Shown: piece by piece, positions 1 through 6,303 of the stretch | Position numbering within the stretch: the stretch's first letter is position 1 | Layout of the letters: every line of letters starts with the position of its first letter | Source: Bacillota bacterium | GTDB taxonomy: Bacteria > Bacillota_A > Clostridia > DSM-8532 | Length of the DNA stretch: 11,987 nucleotides | Assembly (NCBI GenBank): GCA_023424865.1 | Contig: JAFADM010000361.1 | Location: forward strand, 1 to 11,987 | Direction: 5' to 3' | Notes under the pieces: model-generated | Seen by the model: the letters and a program-made list of their open reading frames with translations, nothing else | Databases searched by the model: none | What the model was told of the DNA's origin: nothing | Made by a program: the position numbers and the translations under genes

Positions 1-88
1 AGGAATGGGATGTGAAGCAAAAGGCAGTGGCAGGATACGCCTGTACAGAATAGCATATACTATGATATTGTTAAAAAGGTGCTAGAGA

Positions 89-346
89 GTGGATTGCATC
101 GCATTATACGACTCGGGAAACTACGCGTATCGGATATGCAGGGTCTTTGAACAAAAGGGCCTGGTATTCGAAGTTATATCGACTCCCTGCCGGGTTTCCA
201 GAACAGGCTGCGGCTATTGCCTCAAATTTCCTGAGGAATATTTAAACCGGGTCGTAGCCGAAAGCCGGGCTTATCAATGTCCGGTGAGAGAAGCCTTCAG
301 GGTAGTGGCAAGCAATGGAAGGAACCATTACGTTAATATTTTATAA
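89..346 (+). CDS. DUF3343 (putative Se/S carrier-like) small protein
   Basis: This 85-residue protein resembles the DUF3343 family, which Pfam labels a putative selenium/sulfur carrier-like domain; no biochemical activity is firmly established. It has the expected short alpha/beta pattern: an N-terminal strand (CIALYDSG), a helix, a second strand (VFEVISTPCRVS), then a glycine/cysteine turn with Cys41-Gly-Tyr-Cys44 where the family usually has a conserved cysteine. It carries six cysteines in all (3, 17, 34, 41, 44, 64), which is many for its size. The GTG start is the first possible one, because an in-frame TAG lies at 83-85; a weak AAGG at 76-79 precedes it. It ends 18 bp before the CysQ-like gene, so the two are probably co-transcribed. 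The family call rests on pattern recognition only. Confidence 0.68.
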   Translation: MDCIALYDSGNYAYRICRVFEQKGLVFEVISTPCRVSRTGCGYCLKFPEEYLNRVVAESRAYQCPVREAFRVVASNGRNHYVNIL

Positions 347-363
347 ATTACCTTTGGAGGAAA

Positions 364-1146
364 ATGGTGGATTTATGGGCTAAAGCTCTGGAAGAAATGA
401 AGAGGCTTTCAGTTTCGGCAGGAGAAGAGATACTACGGATTTATCAAACCCCTTTTGCGGTTGAATATAAATTGGATGCGTCTCCCGTTACTCAGGCCGA
501 CAAAGCAGCAAATGATATAATTGTTGAGGGCTTGAAGCAAATTTTTCCCCAAATACCTGTTCTTGCTGAAGAATCCGCTGATGATAAATCACGGCTTTTA
601 TACAGGTATTGCTTTATTGTAGACCCCTTGGATGGGACAAGAGAGTTTATCCAAAAAAAGGATGAGTTTACTGTTAATATCGCCTTATGCGAAGATGGAG
701 TTCCTGTAGCGGGAGTGATCTATGCTCCCGTTCAAAGAGAGCTGTATGGCGCTTCTTTAGGTAAAGGTGCCTATCTTATGGCCGGAGACGGGGAAACCCG
801 TCTCCGGGTTTCGAGCCGTACCGAGAATGTACGAATGACCGTCAGCCGGAGCCACAAGGATCCGGAGCTTTTAACGGTGGCCAGGGAAAAAGGCATTGAG
901 CACTTTATCGAAGCTGGAAGCGCTTACAAGGCCTGTCTTATTGCCCGGGGCGATGCTGAAATTTATTATCGATCTGGAAGAATAATGGAATGGGATACGG
1001 CTGCCATGCAAATTCTTGTAACAGAGGCCGGCGGTATTTTCAATGGCCTTGACGGCAGGCCCTTCCGCTACAACAAAGAGGATACCAGGAATCCCACGGG
1101 TTTTTATATTCTCAACCATCCGGCTAATGCACTTTTGCCGCGCTAA
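364..1146 (+). CDS. cysQ: 3'(2'),5'-bisphosphate nucleotidase, CysQ-like (inositol monophosphatase superfamily)
   Basis: This 260-residue cytoplasmic enzyme probably removes the 3'-phosphate from 3'-phosphoadenosine 5'-phosphate, the by-product of sulfate assimilation and sulfotransfer. It shows the metal-binding signatures of the lithium-sensitive phosphatase superfamily: LAEES with Glu69-Glu70, DPLDGT at 87-92 and EWDTAA around residues 209-214. The length is typical for CysQ. GGAGG at 356-360 is only 3 nt from the ATG at 364, so the adjacent in-frame GTG at 367 could be the true start. The gene follows the DUF3343 gene by 17 bp and converges on the lipid kinase gene with an 18-bp gap and no convincing terminator. 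An inositol-phosphate phosphatase is the main alternative, since the superfamily shares these motifs. Confidence 0.87.
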   Translation: MVDLWAKALEEMKRLSVSAGEEILRIYQTPFAVEYKLDASPVTQADKAANDIIVEGLKQIFPQIPVLAEESADDKSRLLYRYCFIVDPLDGTREFIQKKDEFTVNIALCEDGVPVAGVIYAPVQRELYGASLGKGAYLMAGDGETRLRVSSRTENVRMTVSRSHKDPELLTVAREKGIEHFIEAGSAYKACLIARGDAEIYYRSGRIMEWDTAAMQILVTEAGGIFNGLDGRPFRYNKEDTRNPTGFYILNHPANALLPR

Positions 1147-1164
1147 CCCGGTAGAGCAGGTTTT

Positions 1165-2100
1165 TTACAAAGAAGCCTCCCGGCTCTGCTTTAAAGCGGA
1201 ACGCTTTACATCGGGCCTTGCAACCTTGAGCATACCGGGTATAATTTCCACATGCAGGTGGCTTTGGAGAGATATCTCGCCATCCAAATTCACAGGTATA
1301 GGGGTATCGCAGATTAGCTCGGCCTCCCGGCCCTTTAGATAATGAACCTCCGGTATACTTTCATGCCGGCCTACTCTGAAGGCAGGAAAGAATCTTAAAA
1401 GCTTAATTCTTCTTATGGCATCCACAATATAAAAATCCAGTAACCCGTCGTCTGTCACAGCCCTGGGAGCAGAGTGCATACCGCCTCCGTAGTAAGAGCC
1501 GTTTGCAAAAATGGTGAGGAGCATGGAAGTTTTTATAACCTTGTCCTTATCAATTTTTACTGTTACAGCGTATTTTTTCAGCTTTGCAACAGCATGAAGA
1601 ACGCCGAGAATATAGGCCATGGATCCTGAAACAAGAGGGAAGTCCTTGTAATAGCGGCTGAGCTGAACCACCTCCGCATCAAATCCGGCAGAAGCGATAT
1701 TTATGAAATACCGTCCGTTGATTCTTCCACCGTCCAAAGGCACTGAGCCGGAAAGCGGCAGATCCTCAATAAGCTTTAGCGGGTCTGTTTCACTGTATAA
1801 GGATCGGACTGCGTCGTTTCCTGAGCCGCAGGGGATAATGCCCAATTCGGCAGAGGAGCCTGCAATACCGTTTACCACTTCGTTAAGAGTGCCGTCGCCG
1901 CCTACCGCATAAATGCGAAGGCTTTCCATATCGACTCTTTCCGTAATCATCCGAGCCAAATCCGTTGCATGGCCGGGTGCTTTTGTATGCTCAATGGTCA
2001 TGGGTTCATCCAACGCGGAAAACCGCTTTTTTATAGCCTGAGTCATCTCCTGTGTCCGTCCTTTGCCGGCTGCGGGGTTCACAATAAAAAAGTGGTGCAT
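1165..2100 (-). CDS. diacylglycerol kinase-catalytic-domain lipid kinase (DgkB/YegS/BmrU type)
   Basis: This 311-residue protein belongs to the soluble, membrane-associated lipid kinase family that phosphorylates diacylglycerol or related lipids with ATP. Visible motifs are NPAAGKG at 8-14, the nucleotide-binding GGDGTLNE at 67-74 and PCGSGND at 90-96 (more often P-x-GTGND). A C-terminal beta-rich half contains GGGMHSAPRAVTDDGLLD, typical of the family. Its length matches YegS/DgkB proteins. On the minus strand the ATG at 2098-2100 is preceded by an AGGGA-like site about 7 nt away. The gene is tail-to-tail with cysQ and lies 184 bp downstream of the AraC-type gene on the same strand, so it could be read from that transcript or from its own promoter. 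The true lipid substrate cannot be judged from sequence. Confidence 0.9.
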   Translation of the reverse strand: MHHFFIVNPAAGKGRTQEMTQAIKKRFSALDEPMTIEHTKAPGHATDLARMITERVDMESLRIYAVGGDGTLNEVVNGIAGSSAELGIIPCGSGNDAVRSLYSETDPLKLIEDLPLSGSVPLDGGRINGRYFINIASAGFDAEVVQLSRYYKDFPLVSGSMAYILGVLHAVAKLKKYAVTVKIDKDKVIKTSMLLTIFANGSYYGGGMHSAPRAVTDDGLLDFYIVDAIRRIKLLRFFPAFRVGRHESIPEVHYLKGREAELICDTPIPVNLDGEISLQSHLHVEIIPGMLKVARPDVKRSALKQSREASL

Positions 2101-2284
2101 AACTCTATCCCTATTCCTTTACGAAAAAATAAACGGCGTTCCCGCCATGGGACAAAGTTTATATTATCACAGGATAAGTCCCTGCGCTACTGCGAAATCA
2201 TGTCACTTCATTATACAAATAACGAATGCCTAGAAGTACTGGAAATATCCTGCCTTCAAGCCCAAGGAAATGGAATGGTAATTA

Positions 2285-3163
2285 TCAGATGCTGCTTTTA
2301 TAATGCTTCCGGTATTTTAGGGGAGAGGTTCCAAGATGCTGGCGGAATACCCGCCCAAAGCTGGTGCAGTTGTCAAAGCCCGTTTGCCCGGATATGAGGG
2401 TGATGCTCAGATCTGTTTCCTCCAAAAGGCGGCGGGCTTTTCTTACCCGGACATTTGCCACATACTCGGTAAGGGTAAAGCCCGTAACCTCACGAAACAT
2501 TCGGCAAAAATAAAAATAGCTGATATTGAAGCGTTTGGCCAGATCCTGCAAGGAAAGGGGATCGGCATAGCTTTCGTTTATGTAGCGTGCTGCCTGGGCA
2601 ATTTTCTCGTGCATGTCATCCTGTCCGGGCAGGTTTCTTTTGGTAACAGCTCCGTTTAAATGGGGATTTTCAATGTAACGGTTGATGCATATGAGAAGGT
2701 CGGCAAGCAAAAGATGAAGCCTTGTATCAAAGCCTGTTTCCTTTCCCTCATACTCCCTGAGCATTAAAAAAAGCCTTTCTTCAATAAAGGTTTGCTGCCT
2801 TTGAGTGAGGGGAAGAATATGAATTCCCTTTTCAAAACAGGCCATATAGGGCATATCGGCGGCTTTTTGAAAAAAATCAGCCATGAAATCCCGGTTGAAC
2901 TCTATGAGAATGCGGCCGTAGCTGGAGCTGCTTCCAGCAGTTGTCCGGTGGAGATCGCAGATATTAATGAGTACCAGGTCCCCTGTTTTTACCGCGTACA
3001 CCTGATCCTCTATAAAATAGGTGCGCTCCCCGGACATTTGATAGTAAACCTCATAATGCTCGTGGTAATGGGTATGGGACATGTTTCCCGATTGGGCTTC
3101 CTTCAGGTATTCCATCCAGAAGGACTGCTTGATCCTGTCGAAATGCACCTCTGGGCCTGCCAT
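2285..3163 (-). CDS. AraC-family transcriptional regulator with N-terminal cupin-like sensor domain
   Basis: This 292-residue protein has an N-terminal beta-rich AraC-binding domain (about residues 25-95, with THYHEHYEVYYQMSG and VKTGDLVLINICDLH), a helical linker, and a C-terminal double helix-turn-helix domain (about 188-288). The C-terminal part contains DPLSLQDLAKRFNISYFYFCRMF and the family signature GFDNCTSFGRVFRQHLGTSPLKYRK. Such proteins usually bind a sugar or sugar acid and activate a nearby catabolic gene. It is divergent from the GH4 glycosidase gene, with 200 bp between the starts, so that glycosidase is its likely target. A good GGAAGGAG lies about 9 nt before the ATG. The ligand is inferred from the neighbour (galacturonate-containing oligosaccharides), not read from the sequence. 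Confidence 0.92.
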   Translation of the reverse strand: MAGPEVHFDRIKQSFWMEYLKEAQSGNMSHTHYHEHYEVYYQMSGERTYFIEDQVYAVKTGDLVLINICDLHRTTAGSSSSYGRILIEFNRDFMADFFQKAADMPYMACFEKGIHILPLTQRQQTFIEERLFLMLREYEGKETGFDTRLHLLLADLLICINRYIENPHLNGAVTKRNLPGQDDMHEKIAQAARYINESYADPLSLQDLAKRFNISYFYFCRMFREVTGFTLTEYVANVRVRKARRLLEETDLSITLISGQTGFDNCTSFGRVFRQHLGTSPLKYRKHYKSSI

Positions 3164-3207
3164 TAAACACTGCTCCTTCCTTTTTAAACAAAACGGACTT
3201 TATAAAC

Positions 3208-3236
3208 AGTGTAACTCCTGGATGATAAAAAAGCAA
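3208..3236 (-). promoter_or_regulatory. candidate sigma-A promoter of the AraC-type gene
   Basis: On the minus strand a TTGCTT box (3231-3236) is separated by 17 bp from TACACT (3208-3213), about 45 bp upstream of the AraC-type start codon. The match is moderate (3/6 and 4/6) but the spacing is ideal and the region is AT-rich. No clear AraC operator repeat was recognised in the 200-bp divergent region, and no convincing promoter was found for the opposite GH4 gene. Confidence 0.35.
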
Positions 3237-3363
3237 ATACTGCAGAAAACGAGCCTTAAATTCCCAAGATATGCAGAGAAAATCGATGGATTTTGTTCTA
3301 TGATGAGAATGAAATAATTCTGTTTGTGGCGTTAAGCCAAATGCAATCGGAGGGATAGAGATT

Positions 3364-4740
3364 ATGGGAAATAGGACTGAAAAAACAGTCAATACCCGCA
3401 TTGCCTATATCGGGGGCGGTTCAAGAGGCTGGGCCAGGGGACTTATGAGTGACCTTGCCAATGAAAAGGCTCTTGCCGGTACTGTTAACCTTTACGATAT
3501 AGATAAGGATGCGGCAAGAGACAACGAAACCATCGCAAACCGGCTTATGCAGCGTGAGGATGTTAAGGGCGGCTGGACCTTTAAGGCCTGTGAAACCCTT
3601 AAGGAAGCTCTGACAGATGCCCAGTTCATTGTTATTTCCATTTTGCCCGGAACCTTCAAGGAAATGGCTTCCGATGTTCATGTGCCTGAAAAATACGGCA
3701 TCTATCAGTCGGTGGGCGATACGGTTGGCCCCGGCGGCTATGTAAGGGCTTTGAGAACGCTTCCCATGTATGAAACCATTGCTCTGGCCATAAAGGAATA
3801 TGCTCCCGAAGCCTGGGTTATAAACTACACCAACCCCATGACCCTGTGCGTGAAAACCCTTTACAGGGTGTTCCCTGAGGTCAAGGCCTTTGGCTGCTGC
3901 CACGAGGTTTTCGGTACCCAGAAGCTGCTTGCGAAAATGCTGGCTGATCTAAAGGGTATTGAGGATGTGAAAAGAGAGGACATAAAGGTAAACGTACTGG
4001 GAATCAACCACTTTACATGGTTGGATTCCGCTACTTATGAGGGAATCGATCTTTTCCCGCTCTACAGGGAATTTGTGGATAAATACTATGAAGAGGGCTT
4101 TGAGGGTGCGGAAAAGGGCCATTGGATGAACAATTCCTTCACTTCCGCCCAACGGGTTAAATTCGATCTCTTCCGCAGATACGGCATTATCGCAGCTGCC
4201 GGGGATCGGCACCTGGCCGAGTTCTGCCCCGGCTCTTGGTACCTTAAGGATCCGGAGACGGTAAAGGCCTGGAAATTCGGCTTAACCACGGTTCCTTCAA
4301 GAGTTGAGACTCTGGGCAAGCTCCTTGACGAGACCAAGGGTCTGGTTGAAGGCAAAAAGGAATTCGAGCTTAAGGAAACCGGAGAGGACGGAGTAAAGCA
4401 GATTAAAGCGCTTCTGGGCCTGGGAGATCTGGTGACCAATGTCAACATACCCAACAAGGGTCAGCTGGACAATATTTCTCTGGGTGCGGTTGTTGAAACC
4501 AATGCCATCTTTACAGCCAACAGCGTAAAGCCCGTTTATGCCGGAAGCCTGCCGAATCCCGTTCAGGGGCTTGTTTCCCGCCATGTATTCAATCAGGAGA
4601 CCATTGTGGAGGCGGCGCTTAAAAAGGATTACGAGCTGGCCTTTGCCGCTTTTGTCAACGATCCTCTGGTTAATCTGCCTCTTGCCGATGCCAGGAAGCT
4701 GTTTGATGAAATGCTAGCCAATACCCGGGCGTATCTGTAA
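3364..4740 (+). CDS. GH4 family glycosidase, probable alpha-galacturonidase (LplD-like)
   Basis: This 458-residue cytoplasmic enzyme belongs to glycoside hydrolase family 4, which needs NAD+ and a divalent metal (usually Mn2+) and cleaves by an oxidation-elimination mechanism. The N-terminal Rossmann loop is YIGGGSRGW (GGGS region at 17-20). NYTNP begins at Asn154, and Cys179-His180-Glu181-Val182 form the family's specificity-related motif. CHEV has been described as the signature of alpha-galacturonidases such as Bacillus subtilis LplD. Other GH4 groups have CHSV (alpha-galactosidase), CHGx (alpha-glucosidase) or CNxP (6-phospho-glycosidases). The length fits the family. GGAGGG at 3349-3354 is 9 nt from the ATG. 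It is divergent from an AraC-type regulator, and no transporter adjoins it. Alpha-glucuronidase is the main alternative. Confidence 0.85.
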   Translation: MGNRTEKTVNTRIAYIGGGSRGWARGLMSDLANEKALAGTVNLYDIDKDAARDNETIANRLMQREDVKGGWTFKACETLKEALTDAQFIVISILPGTFKEMASDVHVPEKYGIYQSVGDTVGPGGYVRALRTLPMYETIALAIKEYAPEAWVINYTNPMTLCVKTLYRVFPEVKAFGCCHEVFGTQKLLAKMLADLKGIEDVKREDIKVNVLGINHFTWLDSATYEGIDLFPLYREFVDKYYEEGFEGAEKGHWMNNSFTSAQRVKFDLFRRYGIIAAAGDRHLAEFCPGSWYLKDPETVKAWKFGLTTVPSRVETLGKLLDETKGLVEGKKEFELKETGEDGVKQIKALLGLGDLVTNVNIPNKGQLDNISLGAVVETNAIFTANSVKPVYAGSLPNPVQGLVSRHVFNQETIVEAALKKDYELAFAAFVNDPLVNLPLADARKLFDEMLANTRAYL

Positions 4741-4760
4741 CCGTCCGTTATTCCAATTGA

Positions 4761-4788
4761 AAGCTAGGGGGCATCGAACCCCGAGCTT
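4761..4788 (+). terminator. stem-loop after the GH4 gene, possible terminator
   Basis: AAGCT (4761-4765) pairs with AGCTT (4784-4788), and GGGG (4767-4770) pairs with CCCC (4779-4782). One A/G mismatch interrupts the stem and the loop is about 8 nt. It begins 20 bp after the GH4 stop codon, where a terminator would be expected. No proper T-run follows, so it could equally be an RNA 3'-end stabiliser. Confidence 0.4.
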
Positions 4789-4821
4789 CTGGCCGAATTT
4801 GCTTATGAAAATAGCTGCAAA

Positions 4822-4839
4822 TTAAAAGCCTTAAAAGCC
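4822..4839. repeat. 9-bp perfect tandem repeat
   Basis: TTAAAAGCC occurs twice head-to-tail at 4822-4830 and 4831-4839. The second copy runs into the left arm of the inverted repeat that starts at 4835. It may be a local duplication or a trace of an insertion event. No function is assigned. Confidence 0.75.
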
Positions 4840-4934
4840 TGCCATCCCCGTTTTGGAAACCCTGTTTGCCTATGGTATGTTAAAAAAGGGTTAACAAGTG
4901 GTTCCAATGATAACAAAACGGGTATGGCAGGCTT
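4835..4934. repeat. 100-bp element bounded by 21-bp inverted repeats (one mismatch)
   Basis: The left arm (4835-4855, starting AAGCCTGCCAT) and the right arm (4914-4934, ending ATGGCAGGCTT) are reverse complements at 20 of 21 positions; the only mismatch is C versus A at the twelfth base. The 58-bp interior is AT-rich, encodes nothing and holds smaller complementary pieces (AACCCT/AGGGTT and GGAAACC/GGTTCC), so the whole unit can fold into a long hairpin. No target-site duplication is evident. It could be a MITE-like mobile remnant, an intergenic palindromic repeat, or a regulatory structure for the acyltransferase gene downstream. The symmetry is a direct observation; its nature is not known. 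Confidence 0.85.
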
Positions 4935-4962
4935 GTTTTCGCTTTCTTTTTCAGTGTATACT
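4933..4962 (+). promoter_or_regulatory. candidate promoter for the acyltransferase-transporter genes
   Basis: TTGTTT (4933-4938) and TATACT (4957-4962) are separated by 18 bp, in a T-rich stretch about 70 bp before the chosen acyltransferase start. The -35 box begins in the last 2 bp of the right arm of the inverted repeat, so that repeat could influence initiation. The -10 match is good (5/6) and the -35 match is weak (3/6). Confidence 0.35.
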
Positions 4963-4991
4963 TTAATTTGTAGTCCGGTGAAGCCGGGCTC

Positions 4992-5018
4992 TTCCGAATT
5001 CCCTTCGGGAAAACGGAA
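4992..5018 (+). other. leader hairpin just upstream of the acyltransferase start
   Basis: TTCCG (4992-4996) pairs with CGGAA (5014-5018), and inside it TTCCC (4999-5003) pairs with GGGAA (5007-5011) around a TTC loop. The two stems are separated by a symmetric AA/AA internal loop. The hairpin ends 4 nt before the AGGCGGG ribosome site (5023-5029), so it could affect translation or mRNA stability. It has no T-run and is not a terminator on this strand. Confidence 0.5.
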
Positions 5019-5034
5019 CTTCAGGCGGGTACAC

Positions 5035-6303
5035 ATGGAATTCATGCATAAGGAAAATCGGAAAAGAAAAAGCTCCCATACGAAACGGCGCCACCGTGTG
5101 GTCGTTGCCGTTTTAAAGCCTGCGGCAAGGGTGCTTTTTTATTTTCTTAGAAAATTCAAGGAAGAACGGTTCAAAAGTCCGGACAAAAAGCAAGCGTATC
5201 TCGTTCTTGCCAATCATACCGCCAACTTGGATCCGGTGCTTCTTTCCCTGAGCTTTTCCTTTCCCATTTATTTTGTTGCCAGCGACAATTTGTTCCGACT
5301 GGGGTTTATAAGCCGCCTCTTAACCTTTCTGGTAGCGCCCATTCCCATTGTAAAATCACGGATGGATTCGGATACAATAAGAACCGTTTTAAAAGTAAAG
5401 AAGGAGGGCGGCTCCATCGGCCTCTTTCCTGAAGGAAACCGCTGCTATAACGGAGTGACCGGTCACTTTCCCCCTTCTACGGGAAAGCTTTTAAAGCTTC
5501 TTGGGCTGCCTGTACTGTTTTATACCCTTGAGGGAGGCTATTTGTCTGATCCCCGGTGGGGTGACAAAGCACGGAGAGGGCCTATGAAAGGCCGTGTGTC
5601 AGGACAGCTTTCAGCCGAAGAGGTTGAGGGGCTGTCGGCGGACGCTTTAAACATTATTATAAGAGACAAACTAAAGGTGGATGCCTATGAAATCCAGCGC
5701 CTGTCTAAAGCGCCTTATAAAGGGCTTAACAAGGCGCAGCATCTGGAGCGGGTGCTGTTTATCTGTCCTTCCTGCATGGGTCTGGCCGGTTTGAAAAGCC
5801 AGGGAGACGAGTTTCTTTGCGGCTGCGGCTACAAGGTACATTATACGGAGCAGGGTTTCTTTGAGGCAGAACCGGGAAAGCCTCTTTATTTCGATTCGGT
5901 CTTGGACTGGGATTTGTGGCAGAGAAAAACTCTCGTTCAATGGGTGGAGGCCGATGACGGCGCTTGTGTTACCGATACAGGCAGGCTCTGGTTTTCCGAT
6001 GAGGAGGAGCGGCTCTACCTTTATGAAAAAGGAAAAGAACCCATTCTTGAGGGCATAGGACGGCTTTCCTTTTATTCCGATCGTCTCCAGTTTATTGAGG
6101 GCGGAAGGCTTCGGATTATCTATTTTAAAAATATTGTAAGGATGAGCCTTTGGGGCAAGCAGGTTCTTCAGTTTTCAACAACAGATAGCAGGGATTACGA
6201 ATTCAAGTCGGATCGACCCAGATCCAGCTATAAGTATATCGCTTTATACAATGTCATTGAGCAGAAACGGAAGGGGATGGATTATGGATTTTTCGGCATC
6301 TAA
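5035..6303 (+). CDS. lysophospholipid (1-acyl-glycerol-3-phosphate type) acyltransferase with C-terminal zinc ribbon and extra domain
   Basis: With this start the protein has 422 residues. The N-terminal 200 or so form a PlsC-type acyltransferase domain: the catalytic NHTANLD motif (His61, Asp66), a hydrophobic stretch (LLSLSFSFPIYFVA), and PEGNR at 132-136. Such enzymes transfer acyl groups to lysophospholipids at the inner membrane face. After it come a four-cysteine ribbon (C-x2-C at 244/247 and C-x-C at 262/264) and a C-terminal beta-rich region of about 130 residues ending in a helix, reminiscent of a PH-like fold. PlsC proteins are usually about 200-250 residues, so the tail is an addition. 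ATG 5035 was chosen because AGGCGGG lies 5 nt upstream; an in-frame ATG at 4924 falls inside the inverted repeat and would add 37 atypical residues. ATG 5044 is also possible. The gene overlaps the transporter gene by 20 bp. Confidence 0.83.
   Translation: MEFMHKENRKRKSSHTKRRHRVVVAVLKPAARVLFYFLRKFKEERFKSPDKKQAYLVLANHTANLDPVLLSLSFSFPIYFVASDNLFRLGFISRLLTFLVAPIPIVKSRMDSDTIRTVLKVKKEGGSIGLFPEGNRCYNGVTGHFPPSTGKLLKLLGLPVLFYTLEGGYLSDPRWGDKARRGPMKGRVSGQLSAEEVEGLSADALNIIIRDKLKVDAYEIQRLSKAPYKGLNKAQHLERVLFICPSCMGLAGLKSQGDEFLCGCGYKVHYTEQGFFEAEPGKPLYFDSVLDWDLWQRKTLVQWVEADDGACVTDTGRLWFSDEEERLYLYEKGKEPILEGIGRLSFYSDRLQFIEGGRLRIIYFKNIVRMSLWGKQVLQFSTTDSRDYEFKSDRPRSSYKYIALYNVIEQKRKGMDYGFFGI

Noticed and set aside
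3..53. Open frame from the window edge ending in TAG at 51-53, possibly the tail of an upstream gene
   Set aside because: Only 16 codons are visible and they match no family I recognise, so chance cannot be excluded.
1146..1190. Possible bidirectional terminator between cysQ and the lipid kinase gene
   Set aside because: Only a 5-bp AGCAG/CTGCT pairing is present, and it extends into the kinase coding end; too weak to call.
2101..2284. Possible promoter for the lipid kinase gene (TATAAT-like and GATAAT-like boxes on the minus strand)
   Set aside because: Neither -10-like box has a recognisable -35 at proper spacing.
3421..3903. Minus-strand open frame of 160 codons inside the GH4 gene
   Set aside because: It is antisense to a clear GH4 domain and its translation has no domain-like features; it is a shadow of the real gene.
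4803..5045. Minus-strand open frame of 80 codons covering the inverted-repeat region
   Set aside because: It crosses the 100-bp palindromic element and the promoter region, has no good ribosome site, and its translation resembles no known protein.
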